Position numbers and translations under genes: made by a program
In this document: positions 22,699-31,143 of the stretch, piece after piece
Position numbering within the stretch: the stretch's first letter is position 1
Layout of the letters: each line of letters starts with the position of its first letter
DNA from: CAYSNP01 sp964432485
GTDB lineage: Bacteria; Bacillota; Clostridia; Christensenellales; DTU072
Direction of reading: 5' to 3'
Assembly: GCA_964432485.1 (NCBI GenBank)
Contig: CAYSNP010000019.1
Span: 1-32,592 of the forward strand
DNA length: 32,592 nucleotides
The notes under the pieces: model-generated
Told to the model about the DNA's origin: nothing
What the model saw: the letters and a program-made list of their open reading frames with translations, nothing else
The model's database searches: none

Positions 22699-25260
22699 TT
22701 ATTCTTCCTCCGGAGCTTCTAAGCTATTGTCAGCCTTTTCTCGCTCTTTAGCGTAAGTCTCTATTACTGCGTCAATATCATCATATCCTAAAAGCGAGCC
22801 AATCTTATCCTGCCTTTGAGCCTTAGAGTAATACCAGCCTTGTACAACAATATCCCCAAGCTCTGATAAGATATCCAATTGCTCTTTAACCTCCACCCCT
22901 TCTATTACACAAGTCAAGTTAAGCTCTTTTGCTATACCTACTATCTTACCTACTATAATGCGGCTATACTCATTGGTAACAATATCCGCAATAAAGGTCC
23001 TGTCTATCTTTATACCGTCAATAGGCAACTGCTTTAAGTACAGCAAGCTGGAATAATTGACTCCAAAGTCATCTAACTGAATTATTATATCATTTTTTCG
23101 CAAAATGCGTAATTTTTTTACTACCTCTTCAAAATCTTCCATTAAAACATTTTCTGTTATTTCCAAACAAATAGAATGAGGAGGAAGGTCATAGCGGCGC
23201 AGCAAAGATAAGAAATCACTAATAAACCCTGTTTGCAACAACTGAATAGGCGAAACATTTAAGCTAAGCACCACATTTTTTTCCCTAATTGCATAAGCAA
23301 ACTCAAATGCTTTTTTATAAAGAATACGAGACAGTTCTATTATTAGTCCGTTTTTTTCTACCAAAGAAATAAATCTGTCAGTAGTAATATCACGCAACAC
23401 ATGGTTTTCTACCCTGCAAAGCCCTTCCAACCCTACAATATTGCCCTCTAAATTGTATTGAGGCTGATAGTATAGCGCAACATCGGGCGAAAAGATAATC
23501 TTTTCCAGCGTCTTTCTATTGTCAAAGTAAGTGTCGCCATAGGTGGCAAGCGCATCTCTGTAATAGGCGTATGCTTTGCTTGTAGCTTTAATGCTTTGTA
23601 GTGCCGCTTCCGTTTCCAGCCAAAGAGTAGGCAGCGTCTTAAACTTTTCTTTACCGTTAAACTCCGCTATCCCCATTTTTACCGTTAGGCTTACTTGATT
23701 GTCGTCAACTTTAATGGGCTGCGTGAGCGGGCGAATAATATCGGCAATATTGACGCTAAAACTATTCACCTCTTTGTTGCCCTCTATTATCACAGCGTAA
23801 TTGGAATCCCCAATATAATACAGCCTGGGATTGTCGGCAAAAATCTTTTGCATCCTTAGCGCAAAGCTCTTTCTTATCTTGCGAGCAAAGGTCTCGCCAA
23901 AACTCAATACATATTGCTTAATACTCGGTACGGTGATTTGAATATAAAGGCATTCTCCTACGGGCGAAAGAAAGTCAAAATCTCTCCTAAGTGCCTTAGC
24001 ATTGTACAAGTCGGTGTAGTAATCTTTTCTATAACTCTCCACCTTGCTGAAGTAATCTCTCATTTGCTCGGTGCTGTCGTTGCCTATTGCCTTATTGTAT
24101 TTATGCCCTTTAACTACAGAAAAATTGATATAATGCTCATTTTGCTCATAGTCGTTTAGCTTTACAGTAAAGGAAAGCGCATTGTCTACTATTTGTTTAG
24201 CCTTAATCCCAAAGTCCACTAAATGCGAAAATATATTTTCCACATTAAAATTGCGTTCAAAAATATCATTACTTTTTTTAATATTGCCCCATTCGTCTAT
24301 TTCAATCACATAAGGGCGGGTTTTTTCGTCCAGCCCTACCGCTCTAAAACGCTCATCATATCTGGTCTTATAGAAATATGCATATACCCCAATACCTATC
24401 AAACTAATTACAAAAATTAGCGCACAAGTGATATAAAAGGATTGCATTTGGCGATTTATCAGCTTTTGCATATTAGCTTGATTGGTAAAGGAAAGCACTC
24501 TCCAGCCCTCGCTATACAGGCGCGTATCAAGGGCAATATACGCCAGCATTCCTTTTGTGCCCAAAAGTTCAATATTTTCAAGTTTAGCCTGCTCTTGATT
24601 TTGCTCAATGCTAATATCCTCCCATACCCAGGAAGGCATTTCATTATTTATAAAAGTCATATCTTTATCTAATTCTTGATTAGAGGCAAGTATTGTGCCT
24701 CCTTGAGTAACCAGCAAAACATTGTCAAATCCATAAGAGGCCGCCAGCCTGTCCAAAGGCTCATAACTTGCCAGTGCTAAATATACATTGGGATCATTTT
24801 CAAAAGTATGCTTAAAGGCAAGCACCTTTTCTTTACCGGGCAAAGACCAAGACAGCAGCTTAGATAAAGTAAAAATATTTAAGTCATTGGGTTTTATAAA
24901 CTCTCTAAAAGTATTCTCGCTAAAAGGGTCTGAGTATTTGCTTCCCTTATAGATAAGTTCAATATTTTTATCCTTATCTATTACAGCAATACCGTCAAAA
25001 TGCTCTTGGTATTCCACTCCGTCCAGCGTTTGCGTATTAAGCGTTGAGAAGTCCAATTGTTGGAATTGTAAATACTTCATAGCAATAAAGCTATCTATAT
25101 TTTTAGAGAGATTGGCTAAGCTATGTTTTTCCAGGTCAGCATAAGACTCGCTAATATTAGCCCTAAAGGTAATAGTAGCCATAAGTATCACAACTATTTC
25201 TATAATCACAATTAAGCATAGCGCTATTATTGCGCCTGCAGGCATCTTTTTTACCAACAC
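22699..25260 (-). CDS. Large sensor protein: extracellular sensing domain, degenerate GGDEF, EAL phosphodiesterase
   Basis: 853 residues. Membrane segments at about 9-31 and 272-294 enclose an extracellular domain of about 240 residues, probably of Cache type (GIAVIDKDKNIELIYKGSKYSD; DNVLLVTQGGTILASNQEL). A cytoplasmic linker, a GGDEF-like domain with GDSNY in place of GGDEF (inactive as a cyclase), and a C-terminal EAL domain follow. EAL residues are largely kept: E in GLEGLCRVEN (EGL for EAL), LSLNVSP, CLEITEN, LDDFGVNYSS, KIDR, IEGVEV. So it should degrade cyclic di-GMP in response to an external signal. Start is uncertain: GTG 25260 or TTG 25257, both just after AGAGG. It is the middle gene of the EAL block. 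Confidence 0.88.
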   Translation of the reverse strand: MLVKKMPAGAIIALCLIVIIEIVVILMATITFRANISESYADLEKHSLANLSKNIDSFIAMKYLQFQQLDFSTLNTQTLDGVEYQEHFDGIAVIDKDKNIELIYKGSKYSDPFSENTFREFIKPNDLNIFTLSKLLSWSLPGKEKVLAFKHTFENDPNVYLALASYEPLDRLAASYGFDNVLLVTQGGTILASNQELDKDMTFINNEMPSWVWEDISIEQNQEQAKLENIELLGTKGMLAYIALDTRLYSEGWRVLSFTNQANMQKLINRQMQSFYITCALIFVISLIGIGVYAYFYKTRYDERFRAVGLDEKTRPYVIEIDEWGNIKKSNDIFERNFNVENIFSHLVDFGIKAKQIVDNALSFTVKLNDYEQNEHYINFSVVKGHKYNKAIGNDSTEQMRDYFSKVESYRKDYYTDLYNAKALRRDFDFLSPVGECLYIQITVPSIKQYVLSFGETFARKIRKSFALRMQKIFADNPRLYYIGDSNYAVIIEGNKEVNSFSVNIADIIRPLTQPIKVDDNQVSLTVKMGIAEFNGKEKFKTLPTLWLETEAALQSIKATSKAYAYYRDALATYGDTYFDNRKTLEKIIFSPDVALYYQPQYNLEGNIVGLEGLCRVENHVLRDITTDRFISLVEKNGLIIELSRILYKKAFEFAYAIREKNVVLSLNVSPIQLLQTGFISDFLSLLRRYDLPPHSICLEITENVLMEDFEEVVKKLRILRKNDIIIQLDDFGVNYSSLLYLKQLPIDGIKIDRTFIADIVTNEYSRIIVGKIVGIAKELNLTCVIEGVEVKEQLDILSELGDIVVQGWYYSKAQRQDKIGSLLGYDDIDAVIETYAKEREKADNSLEAPEEE

Positions 25261-25312
25261 TGCCTCTGGCTCTAAAATTGGATTATCAAGCTATCCGCAA
25301 AGACTTTTAATG

Positions 25313-27292
25313 CTACTCCTTGATATCCTTATACTTTATTATAGCATAAGATTTGTTTTTGTCTTCTATTAAAACTACACTTAATTCGCCCAAATTAAGG
25401 ATTTTGCCTTCATTTAGCAAATTAAATCTAATACTTCCCCTATAATTTCCTGAGGAAATACTGCTTTGCAAACTTTTTTTGCTTAAAAACAATGCTACTT
25501 TCCTTCTGTCTTTTTCTGCAATAAAAGTCTTTACAAAATAAGCGGCGGCAATGGAATACGACTTGCCCGATGCCAAATTGCCAATGCCATCGCTAAACAG
25601 TAACCTCCCTTGCTTTGTAAGACCGTTATAAATTATCAAATTAGCGGTCAAGTCAACCTCAAGGAAATCTATTTTGCCTTTAATTAAGATATTGCGGTAA
25701 TAAAAAGAAGGGCTGGTCGCATCATATCTCTCCTTAGAGGGAGTATCTTGAGCGGTGATAATATCCAGCACATCTTTATCAGACAACCTTAACTTATTTG
25801 CCTTAAATCTTTGGTACAAATCCTCTTCTGTAAGCGGAAAATCCAGTAAAAAGCCTTGAGCACAACAAACGCCGCATTCCTTTAGAAAAGCCAGCTCCTC
25901 CAGCGTTTCTACCCCTTCTGCAATAGTTTCCAATCCTAAAATATTAAAGATTTCTACAAAACTGGATATGATTTTTCTATCCATTTCGTCCAGCATTACT
26001 TCTCTTATAAAACTTTTGTCCAGCTTAACCGCATCTATCGGCAATGAGCGCAGCATAGAAAGCGAGCTGTATCCTGTACCAAAGTCATCTACCGCAACGG
26101 TATATCCTCGGGCTTGTAGCTCCTTTAACAAACTTGCTGTCCTTTTATAGTCCTCTATTGCTGTCCGTTCGGTAATTTCGAATTGGATATCGCCTTTGCC
26201 TATACCGTATTTTTCCATAACTGCAAAACGCTTTTCAAAGATAGTTTGATTGATAAACATTTCCTTTTCGCAATTCACGCTTACAGGTACATATATACAG
26301 TCAGAATGCCATTTTTGAATATTGGCGCAAACCCTTTCAAATACAAAATCATCAATTAAAGTCAAAACTCCTTTTTTTGCTGCCACATTTAAAAATCTAA
26401 CAGGAGGAATGAACCCTTCCTCAGGATGCGACCAGCGGGCAAGAGCTTCCACTCCTACCATTTCGCCATTGAGGATATTGTACTTAGGCTGATAATGTAC
26501 GCAAAACTCTCCCTTGCCCAGCCCAGCAATAATATCCTCGGCAAGTTTATCTTCTTCCAATAGTTTGTCTTTTATTGTTTTGTTAAAAAGTACTATTGGC
26601 AAATGATTATCCCTTGCAATATTTTGTGCAATATGCGCCTTTTCCAAAATATCCGCCCCATTTTTAATATCATCACCATAAATACAAATACCTGTAATAA
26701 ACTCTATATTTATATCCATTTCCTTTTTAATCTTTTGCTTAATAAGCTGCAATAAGTTTACAATCTTTTCCCTAGCTTGCTCCTTGCTGCCCTTTTTTAC
26801 CAGGATTGCAAAGTTGTCCCCTTCCACCCTGGCGGCAACATAAAGGAGCGAGTTTCTTTTTAAAAACTCGCCTATAGAGATTAATATTTTATCCCCTATA
26901 TCCATCCCATGCCTTTGATTGATAAGGTTAAACCCCAATATATCAATCCAAGCCACAAAAAAACTATCGTGCTTGTGCTTTTCTATAAAGGTATCGGCAA
27001 TCCTAATAAAACTATGCATATTGGCAAGGCCGGTAAGGATATCTACATAAGCATATTTTTTTAGCTTTTTACATACTTTAAAATTGACAATAAAAATAAT
27101 GAGAATAGCTAAAAGAGCAAAAAAAGAACTAATAAGTATATAAATTAAGTTCTCTAGCTTTCGAGGTGTATCTAAAAAGAACCTATAAGAAATAGTAATA
27201 TAGCCTACAAGAAAAAATAAACTTGCAAAAATAGTTGTCAGTATCAGGTAAAAATTGCTTTTTAAACTTTTAGCCCTGTTTTGTTTCTTCAA
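25313..27292 (-). CDS. Membrane GGDEF(degenerate)-EAL cyclic di-GMP phosphodiesterase with extra C-terminal domain
   Basis: 659 residues from a TTG at 27292, supported by AGGAG 7 nt upstream. Two membrane segments (about 13-38 and 48-71) with only a short outside loop. The GGDEF-like domain has EGDNF (157-161), missing the catalytic acidic residue. The EAL domain is complete: E282-A-L, N340, E372, D402-D403 (DDFGTGYSS), K424 and E459, so this is the most convincing active cyclic di-GMP phosphodiesterase in the window. Residues after about 510 form a further domain I do not recognise (IDFLEVDLTANLIIYNGL…FVKTFIAEKDRRKVALFLSKKSL). First gene of the EAL block, behind a consensus promoter. Confidence 0.9.
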   Translation of the reverse strand: MKKQNRAKSLKSNFYLILTTIFASLFFLVGYITISYRFFLDTPRKLENLIYILISSFFALLAILIIFIVNFKVCKKLKKYAYVDILTGLANMHSFIRIADTFIEKHKHDSFFVAWIDILGFNLINQRHGMDIGDKILISIGEFLKRNSLLYVAARVEGDNFAILVKKGSKEQAREKIVNLLQLIKQKIKKEMDINIEFITGICIYGDDIKNGADILEKAHIAQNIARDNHLPIVLFNKTIKDKLLEEDKLAEDIIAGLGKGEFCVHYQPKYNILNGEMVGVEALARWSHPEEGFIPPVRFLNVAAKKGVLTLIDDFVFERVCANIQKWHSDCIYVPVSVNCEKEMFINQTIFEKRFAVMEKYGIGKGDIQFEITERTAIEDYKRTASLLKELQARGYTVAVDDFGTGYSSLSMLRSLPIDAVKLDKSFIREVMLDEMDRKIISSFVEIFNILGLETIAEGVETLEELAFLKECGVCCAQGFLLDFPLTEEDLYQRFKANKLRLSDKDVLDIITAQDTPSKERYDATSPSFYYRNILIKGKIDFLEVDLTANLIIYNGLTKQGRLLFSDGIGNLASGKSYSIAAAYFVKTFIAEKDRRKVALFLSKKSLQSSISSGNYRGSIRFNLLNEGKILNLGELSVVLIEDKNKSYAIIKYKDIKE

Positions 27293-27342
27293 TTACAAGC
27301 TCCTGACTATCTTAAAAATCATCCAAATGCAATACAAATCAA

Positions 27343-27371
27343 ATAATATCATATACCAGAAAAAATGTCAA
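27343..27371 (-). promoter_or_regulatory. Promoter of the three-gene EAL operon
   Basis: TTGACA (27371-27366), 17-bp spacer, TATTAT (27348-27343). The leader of about 44 nt has no room for a cyclic di-GMP riboswitch. Confidence 0.8.
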
Positions 27372-27525
27372 TATATGGCAAAATAATACAAATAAGTTGG
27401 TATTTTTTACCATTCAAAAAGAATGCTTTTTTTCAATTATTTTGCTATAAAGTTGCGGCTGCAATTATTTTTTTATAAGGACAAAAATAGTTGCTACGGA
27501 GAAAGCCTGCTTTAGCTGTAAGTGT

Positions 27526-27555
27526 TTGACTAAGCTATAAGGAATATGGTATATT
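27526..27555 (+). promoter_or_regulatory. Promoter of the dehydrogenase-malic enzyme operon
   Basis: TTGACT (27526-27531), 18-bp spacer, TATATT (27550-27555). Divergent from the EAL operon promoter. The 155 bases between the two promoters hold two small hairpins (27399-27433) and no gene I can support. Confidence 0.7.
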
Positions 27556-27589
27556 CTTACTATAAATACTATTTTAGGGAGTGTACGAA

Positions 27590-28696
27590 ATGGCAAAACA
27601 TATAGTTGACTGGAATAGTGTAACAAACTTTATGACTGACGCCTTTGTAGGGGTGGGAGTGCCCCTTGAGGATGCTAAGATTTGTGCTGATGTGCTGGTA
27701 GAGTCTGATAGGCGAGGGATAGAATCCCATGGCGTTAATCGCTTCAAGCCCATTTATATTGATAGGATAAGAGACGGTATTCAAAACCCTGTCACCAATT
27801 TTGAAATCCTTAAAGAAACTGCTACCACAGCGGTTATAGACGGACATGACGGTATGGGGCAGGTAATAAGCCATAAAGCTATGAGTATGGCAATAGAAAA
27901 AGCTAAAAAATACGGTATGGGCATGACAGCGGTGCGCAATAGCTGCCACTATGGCATTGCGGGCTATTATGTAACTATGGCTACAAAAGAAAATATGATA
28001 GGTATAACCGGCACTAACGCAAGACCTTCTATTGCGCCCACTTTCGGAGTAGAAAATATGCTAGGCACCAATCCTCTTACGATTGGTCTGCCTACTGATG
28101 AAGACTTTCCTTTTGTGCTTGATTGTGCTACCAGCATTACCCAAAGAGGCAAGATAGAATACTTTGCCCGATTAGGAAAAGATACCCCTAAAGGTATGGT
28201 TATAGGCAGAGATGGTTCTGCCCTTACAGACTCTGACCAAATCCTAATAGACCTTACCAAAGGCAATGCCGCTCTTGCACCCTTAGGCGGAATTGGCGAG
28301 GAGCTGGCAGGCTACAAAGGATATGGCTACGCTGTAGTTGTAGAAGCTCTTTCTGCCGCACTGCAAGCAGGCAGCTACTTAAAAATGCTTGGCGGATTTA
28401 AGGACAGGAGCAAAGTGCCTTATCATTTAGGACACTTCTTTATTGCAATTGATACCGAAGCCTTTTTAGGCTCTGAGGAGTTCAAAAAGACCACAGGTAA
28501 TATTTTGCGTGCACTTAGGGCATCACAAAAAGCACCGGGAGAGGAGCGCATCTATACTGCTGGCGAAAAGGAATGGCTAGTATGGCTACAAAGAAAAGAC
28601 TCTGGCGTACCAATTAATGAAGCTGTTCAAAAGGAGTTTAGCAAGGTGCGGGATGAGCTTAAACTTGCACAATATGTATTCCCTTGGGAAAAATAA
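27590..28696 (+). CDS. Ldh-family malate/L-lactate dehydrogenase-like oxidoreductase
   Basis: 368 residues from the ATG at 27590; GGGAG lies 8 nt upstream, and a GTG at 27581 overlaps that site. It belongs to the type-2 malate/lactate/ureidoglycolate dehydrogenase family, unrelated to Rossmann-fold MDH: ESDRRGIESHGVNRF, the catalytic-histidine region NSCHYGIAGYY, NARPSIAPTFGVENMLGTNP and LGGIGEELAGYKGYGYAVVVE. It oxidises a 2-hydroxy acid with NAD(P). The neighbouring malic enzyme suggests malate as substrate, which is inference. The last codons overlap the region of a TTG that could be misread as the malic enzyme start. Confidence 0.92.
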   Translation: MAKHIVDWNSVTNFMTDAFVGVGVPLEDAKICADVLVESDRRGIESHGVNRFKPIYIDRIRDGIQNPVTNFEILKETATTAVIDGHDGMGQVISHKAMSMAIEKAKKYGMGMTAVRNSCHYGIAGYYVTMATKENMIGITGTNARPSIAPTFGVENMLGTNPLTIGLPTDEDFPFVLDCATSITQRGKIEYFARLGKDTPKGMVIGRDGSALTDSDQILIDLTKGNAALAPLGGIGEELAGYKGYGYAVVVEALSAALQAGSYLKMLGGFKDRSKVPYHLGHFFIAIDTEAFLGSEEFKKTTGNILRALRASQKAPGEERIYTAGEKEWLVWLQRKDSGVPINEAVQKEFSKVRDELKLAQYVFPWEK

Positions 28697-28713
28697 AAGG
28701 AGAAGTAAACAAT

Positions 28714-29886
28714 ATGGATTATGCAAAGGAATCTTTAAGACTGCATTACGAGTGGAAAGGTAAATTAGAAGTTGTTCCGCGGGCCAGCGTTTCTAATAAA
28801 GAGGAGCTATCTTTAGCTTATACTCCCGGGGTGGCACAACCGTGTTTGGAGATTCAAAAGGATATAGACAAATCTTATGAGCTCACCAGAAGATGGAATC
28901 TGGTGGCAGTAGTAACCGATGGCACAGCGGTGTTGGGGTTAGGGGATATAGGGCCCGAAGCAGGTATGCCCGTTATGGAAGGAAAATGCGTATTATTCAA
29001 GTCTTTTGCAGATGTAGATGCCTTCCCTCTTTGCGTAAAGAGCAAGGATGTAGATGAGATAGTAAAGACAATAGCTTTAATCTCCGGCAGTTTTGGCGGC
29101 ATTAATTTAGAGGATATTTCTGCCCCCAGATGTTTTGAAATTGAGCGTAAACTAAAGGAATGTACAGATATTCCTATTTTTCACGATGACCAGCACGGTA
29201 CAGCGGTAGTTTGTCTTGCCGCAGTTATTAATGCTCTTAAATTGGTAAAAAAAGAGCTTAAAGATTGCAAGGTTACATTTAGCGGAGCGGGCGCGGCAGG
29301 CGTAGCCATTACTAAATTGCTTATGAAGCTAGGCGTGACTGATGTTATTCTTTGCGATAGCAAAGGTATTATTTGCAAAGGTGACCCCAGGCTTTCGCCC
29401 GAAAAGGCTGAGCTTGCCAGCTATACCAATCCAAGGCAGTTGCAAGGCTCTCTTGCGGACGCTATGAAAGGTGCGGATATTTTTGTAGGCGTTAGCGCGC
29501 CGGGTATAGTAACTTCGGAAATGGTGGTAAGTATGGCAAAAGATGCTATTGTTATGGCTATGAGCAACCCCACTCCTGAAATAATGCCTGATTTAGCCCT
29601 AAAAGCAGGAGCGGCTGTAGTGGGCACAGGCAGAAGTGATTTTCCCAATCAAATAAACAATGTGCTTGCCTTCCCCGGCATCTTTAGAGGTGCTTTGGAT
29701 GTGCGGGCAAGTGATATCAATGACGAAATGAAGATAGCCGCTGCTGCTGCCATTGCTAGCCTTGTAACCGATAAGGAGCTAGCCGCTGATTATGTTATCC
29801 CTAAGGCATTCGATAAAAGGGTTGGAATTGCTGTTGCAAAAGCAGTTGCCGCCGCCGCAAAAGAGAGCGGAGTAGCAAGAATATAA
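28714..29886 (+). CDS. Malic enzyme (NAD(P)-dependent, decarboxylating)
   Basis: 390 residues from the ATG at 28714, preceded by AAAGGAG at about 11 nt; an upstream TTG at 28684 precedes that site. It converts malate to pyruvate and CO2 with reduction of NAD(P). Diagnostic segments: LAYTPGVAQPCLEI, VVTDGTAVLGLGDIGPEAGMPVMEGK, the metal-binding FHDDQHGTAVV, the nucleotide motif FSGAGAAGVAI, and GRSDFPNQINNVLAFPGIFRGALD. Length matches the short bacterial NAD-malic enzymes without phosphotransacetylase domain. Second gene of a two-gene operon ended by a terminator. Confidence 0.95.
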   Translation: MDYAKESLRLHYEWKGKLEVVPRASVSNKEELSLAYTPGVAQPCLEIQKDIDKSYELTRRWNLVAVVTDGTAVLGLGDIGPEAGMPVMEGKCVLFKSFADVDAFPLCVKSKDVDEIVKTIALISGSFGGINLEDISAPRCFEIERKLKECTDIPIFHDDQHGTAVVCLAAVINALKLVKKELKDCKVTFSGAGAAGVAITKLLMKLGVTDVILCDSKGIICKGDPRLSPEKAELASYTNPRQLQGSLADAMKGADIFVGVSAPGIVTSEMVVSMAKDAIVMAMSNPTPEIMPDLALKAGAAVVGTGRSDFPNQINNVLAFPGIFRGALDVRASDINDEMKIAAAAAIASLVTDKELAADYVIPKAFDKRVGIAVAKAVAAAAKESGVARI

Positions 29887-29910
29887 GGTTTTGCCGCTAA
29901 TTATAGATAG

Positions 29911-29941
29911 AAAAACTTGCTGTTTTAAGGCAAGTTTTTTT
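29911..29941 (+). terminator. Intrinsic terminator after the malic enzyme gene
   Basis: AAAACTTGC (29912-29920) pairs with GCAAGTTTT (29930-29938) around a 9-nt loop and runs into a T tract. This is the clearest terminator in the window. Confidence 0.9.
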
Positions 29942-29952
29942 GTTGGCAAGCA

Positions 29953-29980
29953 TTGACTTATATTTCTGTTGCTATATAAT
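29953..29980 (+). promoter_or_regulatory. Promoter of the TM2-domain gene
   Basis: TTGACT (29953-29958), 16-bp spacer, TATAAT (29975-29980). Confidence 0.75.
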
Positions 29981-29998
29981 TAGGTACGAGGTGAGGTT

Positions 29999-30403
29999 AT
30001 GAAAGACGAAACTATTAATAAATTGCTTTATGAGCTGGACGATATTATTCCGCCCAAAAGGATAAGTGCGTTTAGAGCGGAGCTTGTGCCCTTAGGTGAA
30101 GATACATATAACAAAATAATGGCGGTAAAAACAAGGAATGCTTTTGTTACGCTATTGCTTGGCCTTTTCTTAGGCTTCCTTGGTATCAATAGATTCTATA
30201 TTAAGCAATATATATTGGGCGCACTAAAAGTTGCGCTTACAACTTTAACGGTTGTTGTCTTTACCTTAACGCAGCTGGACCCCATAATAAAATACTGTAT
30301 CCTATTTTTCTATGCTATTGTCTATTGTCTTGACTTTGGATTCTCTTTTACTTCTTGCAGATATGTCAACCTAAAAGCAATAAAGAAAGTAATGCATAAC
30401 TAA
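29999..30403 (+). CDS. TM2-domain membrane protein
   Basis: 134 residues. A soluble N-terminal part of about 40 residues is followed by the TM2 domain: AFVTLLLGLFLGFLGINRFYIKQYILGALKVALT, the canonical pattern of membrane helix, then GxxRFY, then a second helix. A third hydrophobic segment (about 97-115) follows. The role of TM2 proteins in bacteria is not established. The start ATG at 29999 has GAGGTGAGGTT just before it. Beyond its stop lies the repeat mosaic. Confidence 0.85.
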   Translation: MKDETINKLLYELDDIIPPKRISAFRAELVPLGEDTYNKIMAVKTRNAFVTLLLGLFLGFLGINRFYIKQYILGALKVALTTLTVVVFTLTQLDPIIKYCILFFYAIVYCLDFGFSFTSCRYVNLKAIKKVMHN

Positions 30404-30409
30404 CCCCTT

Positions 30410-30845
30410 GTCTTTGCGAACATCGTGAAGCAATCCAGACCTACGCAAGCCGTCTTTGCAGGCGACGCGTTAAGCTGGCTTGCCAGTGGCAAGCCAGTAG
30501 CTAAAGCCCACGAGCAATTGCGGGAGCAATGCGAGGGTATAAATAAACGAAGCAATCCAGGGCAGGCGTAAGCAGTCTTTGCGAGGAGCAGGGCGACGAA
30601 GCAATCCAGGGCTTACGGTAGCACAGCTTAAAAATGATATTTTGCTGGCAAGTTGCAAAGTGATATTTGCAAGCAAATGAGCTTATGAGCAGAGCTCATA
30701 ATGAGATTTTTTGCCTATGGCAAAAAGTTAAGGTGGGATTGGTAAGGCAAGGAGCGACCCTCTGGGGTCTGGATTGCCGCACTTCGTTCGCAATGACGAA
30801 TTACAAAGTCTTTGCGAGGCTCAAAAGTGCCGAAGCAATCCAGGA
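30410..30845. repeat. Mosaic of degenerate TCTTTGCGAG…GAAGCAATCCAG dispersed repeats
   Basis: Several partial or complete units in both orientations: forward units start with GTCTTTGCGA near 30410, 30572 and 30808 and end in GAAGCAATCCAG; an inverted unit lies near 30768-30798 (GTCTGGATTGCCGCACTTCG, then TTCGCAATGACG). Also present is a near-perfect palindrome at 30475-30497 (CTGGCTTGCC, 3-nt loop, GGCAAGCCAG). Two units run directly into the head CTTACG-TAGC that begins hairpin arrays. No gene is supported here; a short plus-strand ORF at 30667-30855 consists of repeats. Confidence 0.8.
30623..30740 (+). repeat. Second-type hairpin chain (TGA-AT linkers) ending in TTAAGGTGGG
   Basis: Preceded by a head variant CTTACGGTAGC (30612-30622). 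Hairpins: TTTGC…GCAAA 30641-30659; ATTTG-CAAG-CAAAT 30665-30678; TTATGAGC-AGA-GCTCATAA 30683-30701; TTTTTGCC-TAT-GGCAAAAA 30708-30726. It ends in TTAAGGTGGG, as does the last part of array copy 1 (ATTAAGGTGGGG after 8593), which uses ATGAAATA linkers. Confidence 0.65.
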
Positions 30846-31127
30846 CTTACGCTAGCACCGCTCAGCCTCCCATACAAGTTAATACTACAATATAATGTCG
30901 CCGTAAGGCGATACATAATGTTGCCTTTAGGCAATACATAATGTCAATGCGCCAGCATTGATACATAATGCCGCCGTCAGGTGGTACATAATGCATTGCG
31001 CAGCAATATACATAATGTCAATGCGCTAGCATTGATACATAATGCCGCCGTCAGGTGGTACATAATGCATTGCGCAGCAATGTACATAATGCCGCCGTAA
31101 GGCGGTACTTTTGCCGCCGCTAGGCGG
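30846..31127 (+). repeat. Hairpin array, copy 3 (52-bp head plus ten small hairpins)
   Basis: The head CTTACGCTAGC is at 30846-30856 and the first hairpin starts at 30898, again 52 bp on. Hairpins: 30898-30911, 30921-30934, 30944-30961, 30971-30984, 30994-31008, 31018-31035, 31045-31058, 31068-31082, 31092-31105 and 31114-31127. Linkers are TACATAATG except the last (TACTTTTG). A 74-bp block of three hairpins (30944-31017) is repeated at 31018-31091. The array ends 16 bp before the stop codon of the opposing SIS gene. Confidence 0.92.
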
Positions 31128-31143
31128 TACATAGTGGTGGTAC

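Noticed and set aside
25313..27292. Active diguanylate cyclase in the GGDEF-EAL protein
   Set aside because: GGDEF reads EGDNF, lacking the catalytic acidic residue; only the EAL half is intact.
27293..27342. Cyclic di-GMP riboswitch before the EAL operon
   Set aside because: The leader from the consensus promoter is only about 44 nt and holds just the ribosome site.
30667..30855. Plus-strand ORF of 62 codons within the repeat mosaic
   Set aside because: It is composed of dispersed-repeat units and hairpins with no coding signal or ribosome site.
30404..31143. Insertion sequence or prophage remnant
   Set aside because: No transposase or integrase fragment, no target duplication and no tRNA end repeat could be seen; only short non-coding repeats.
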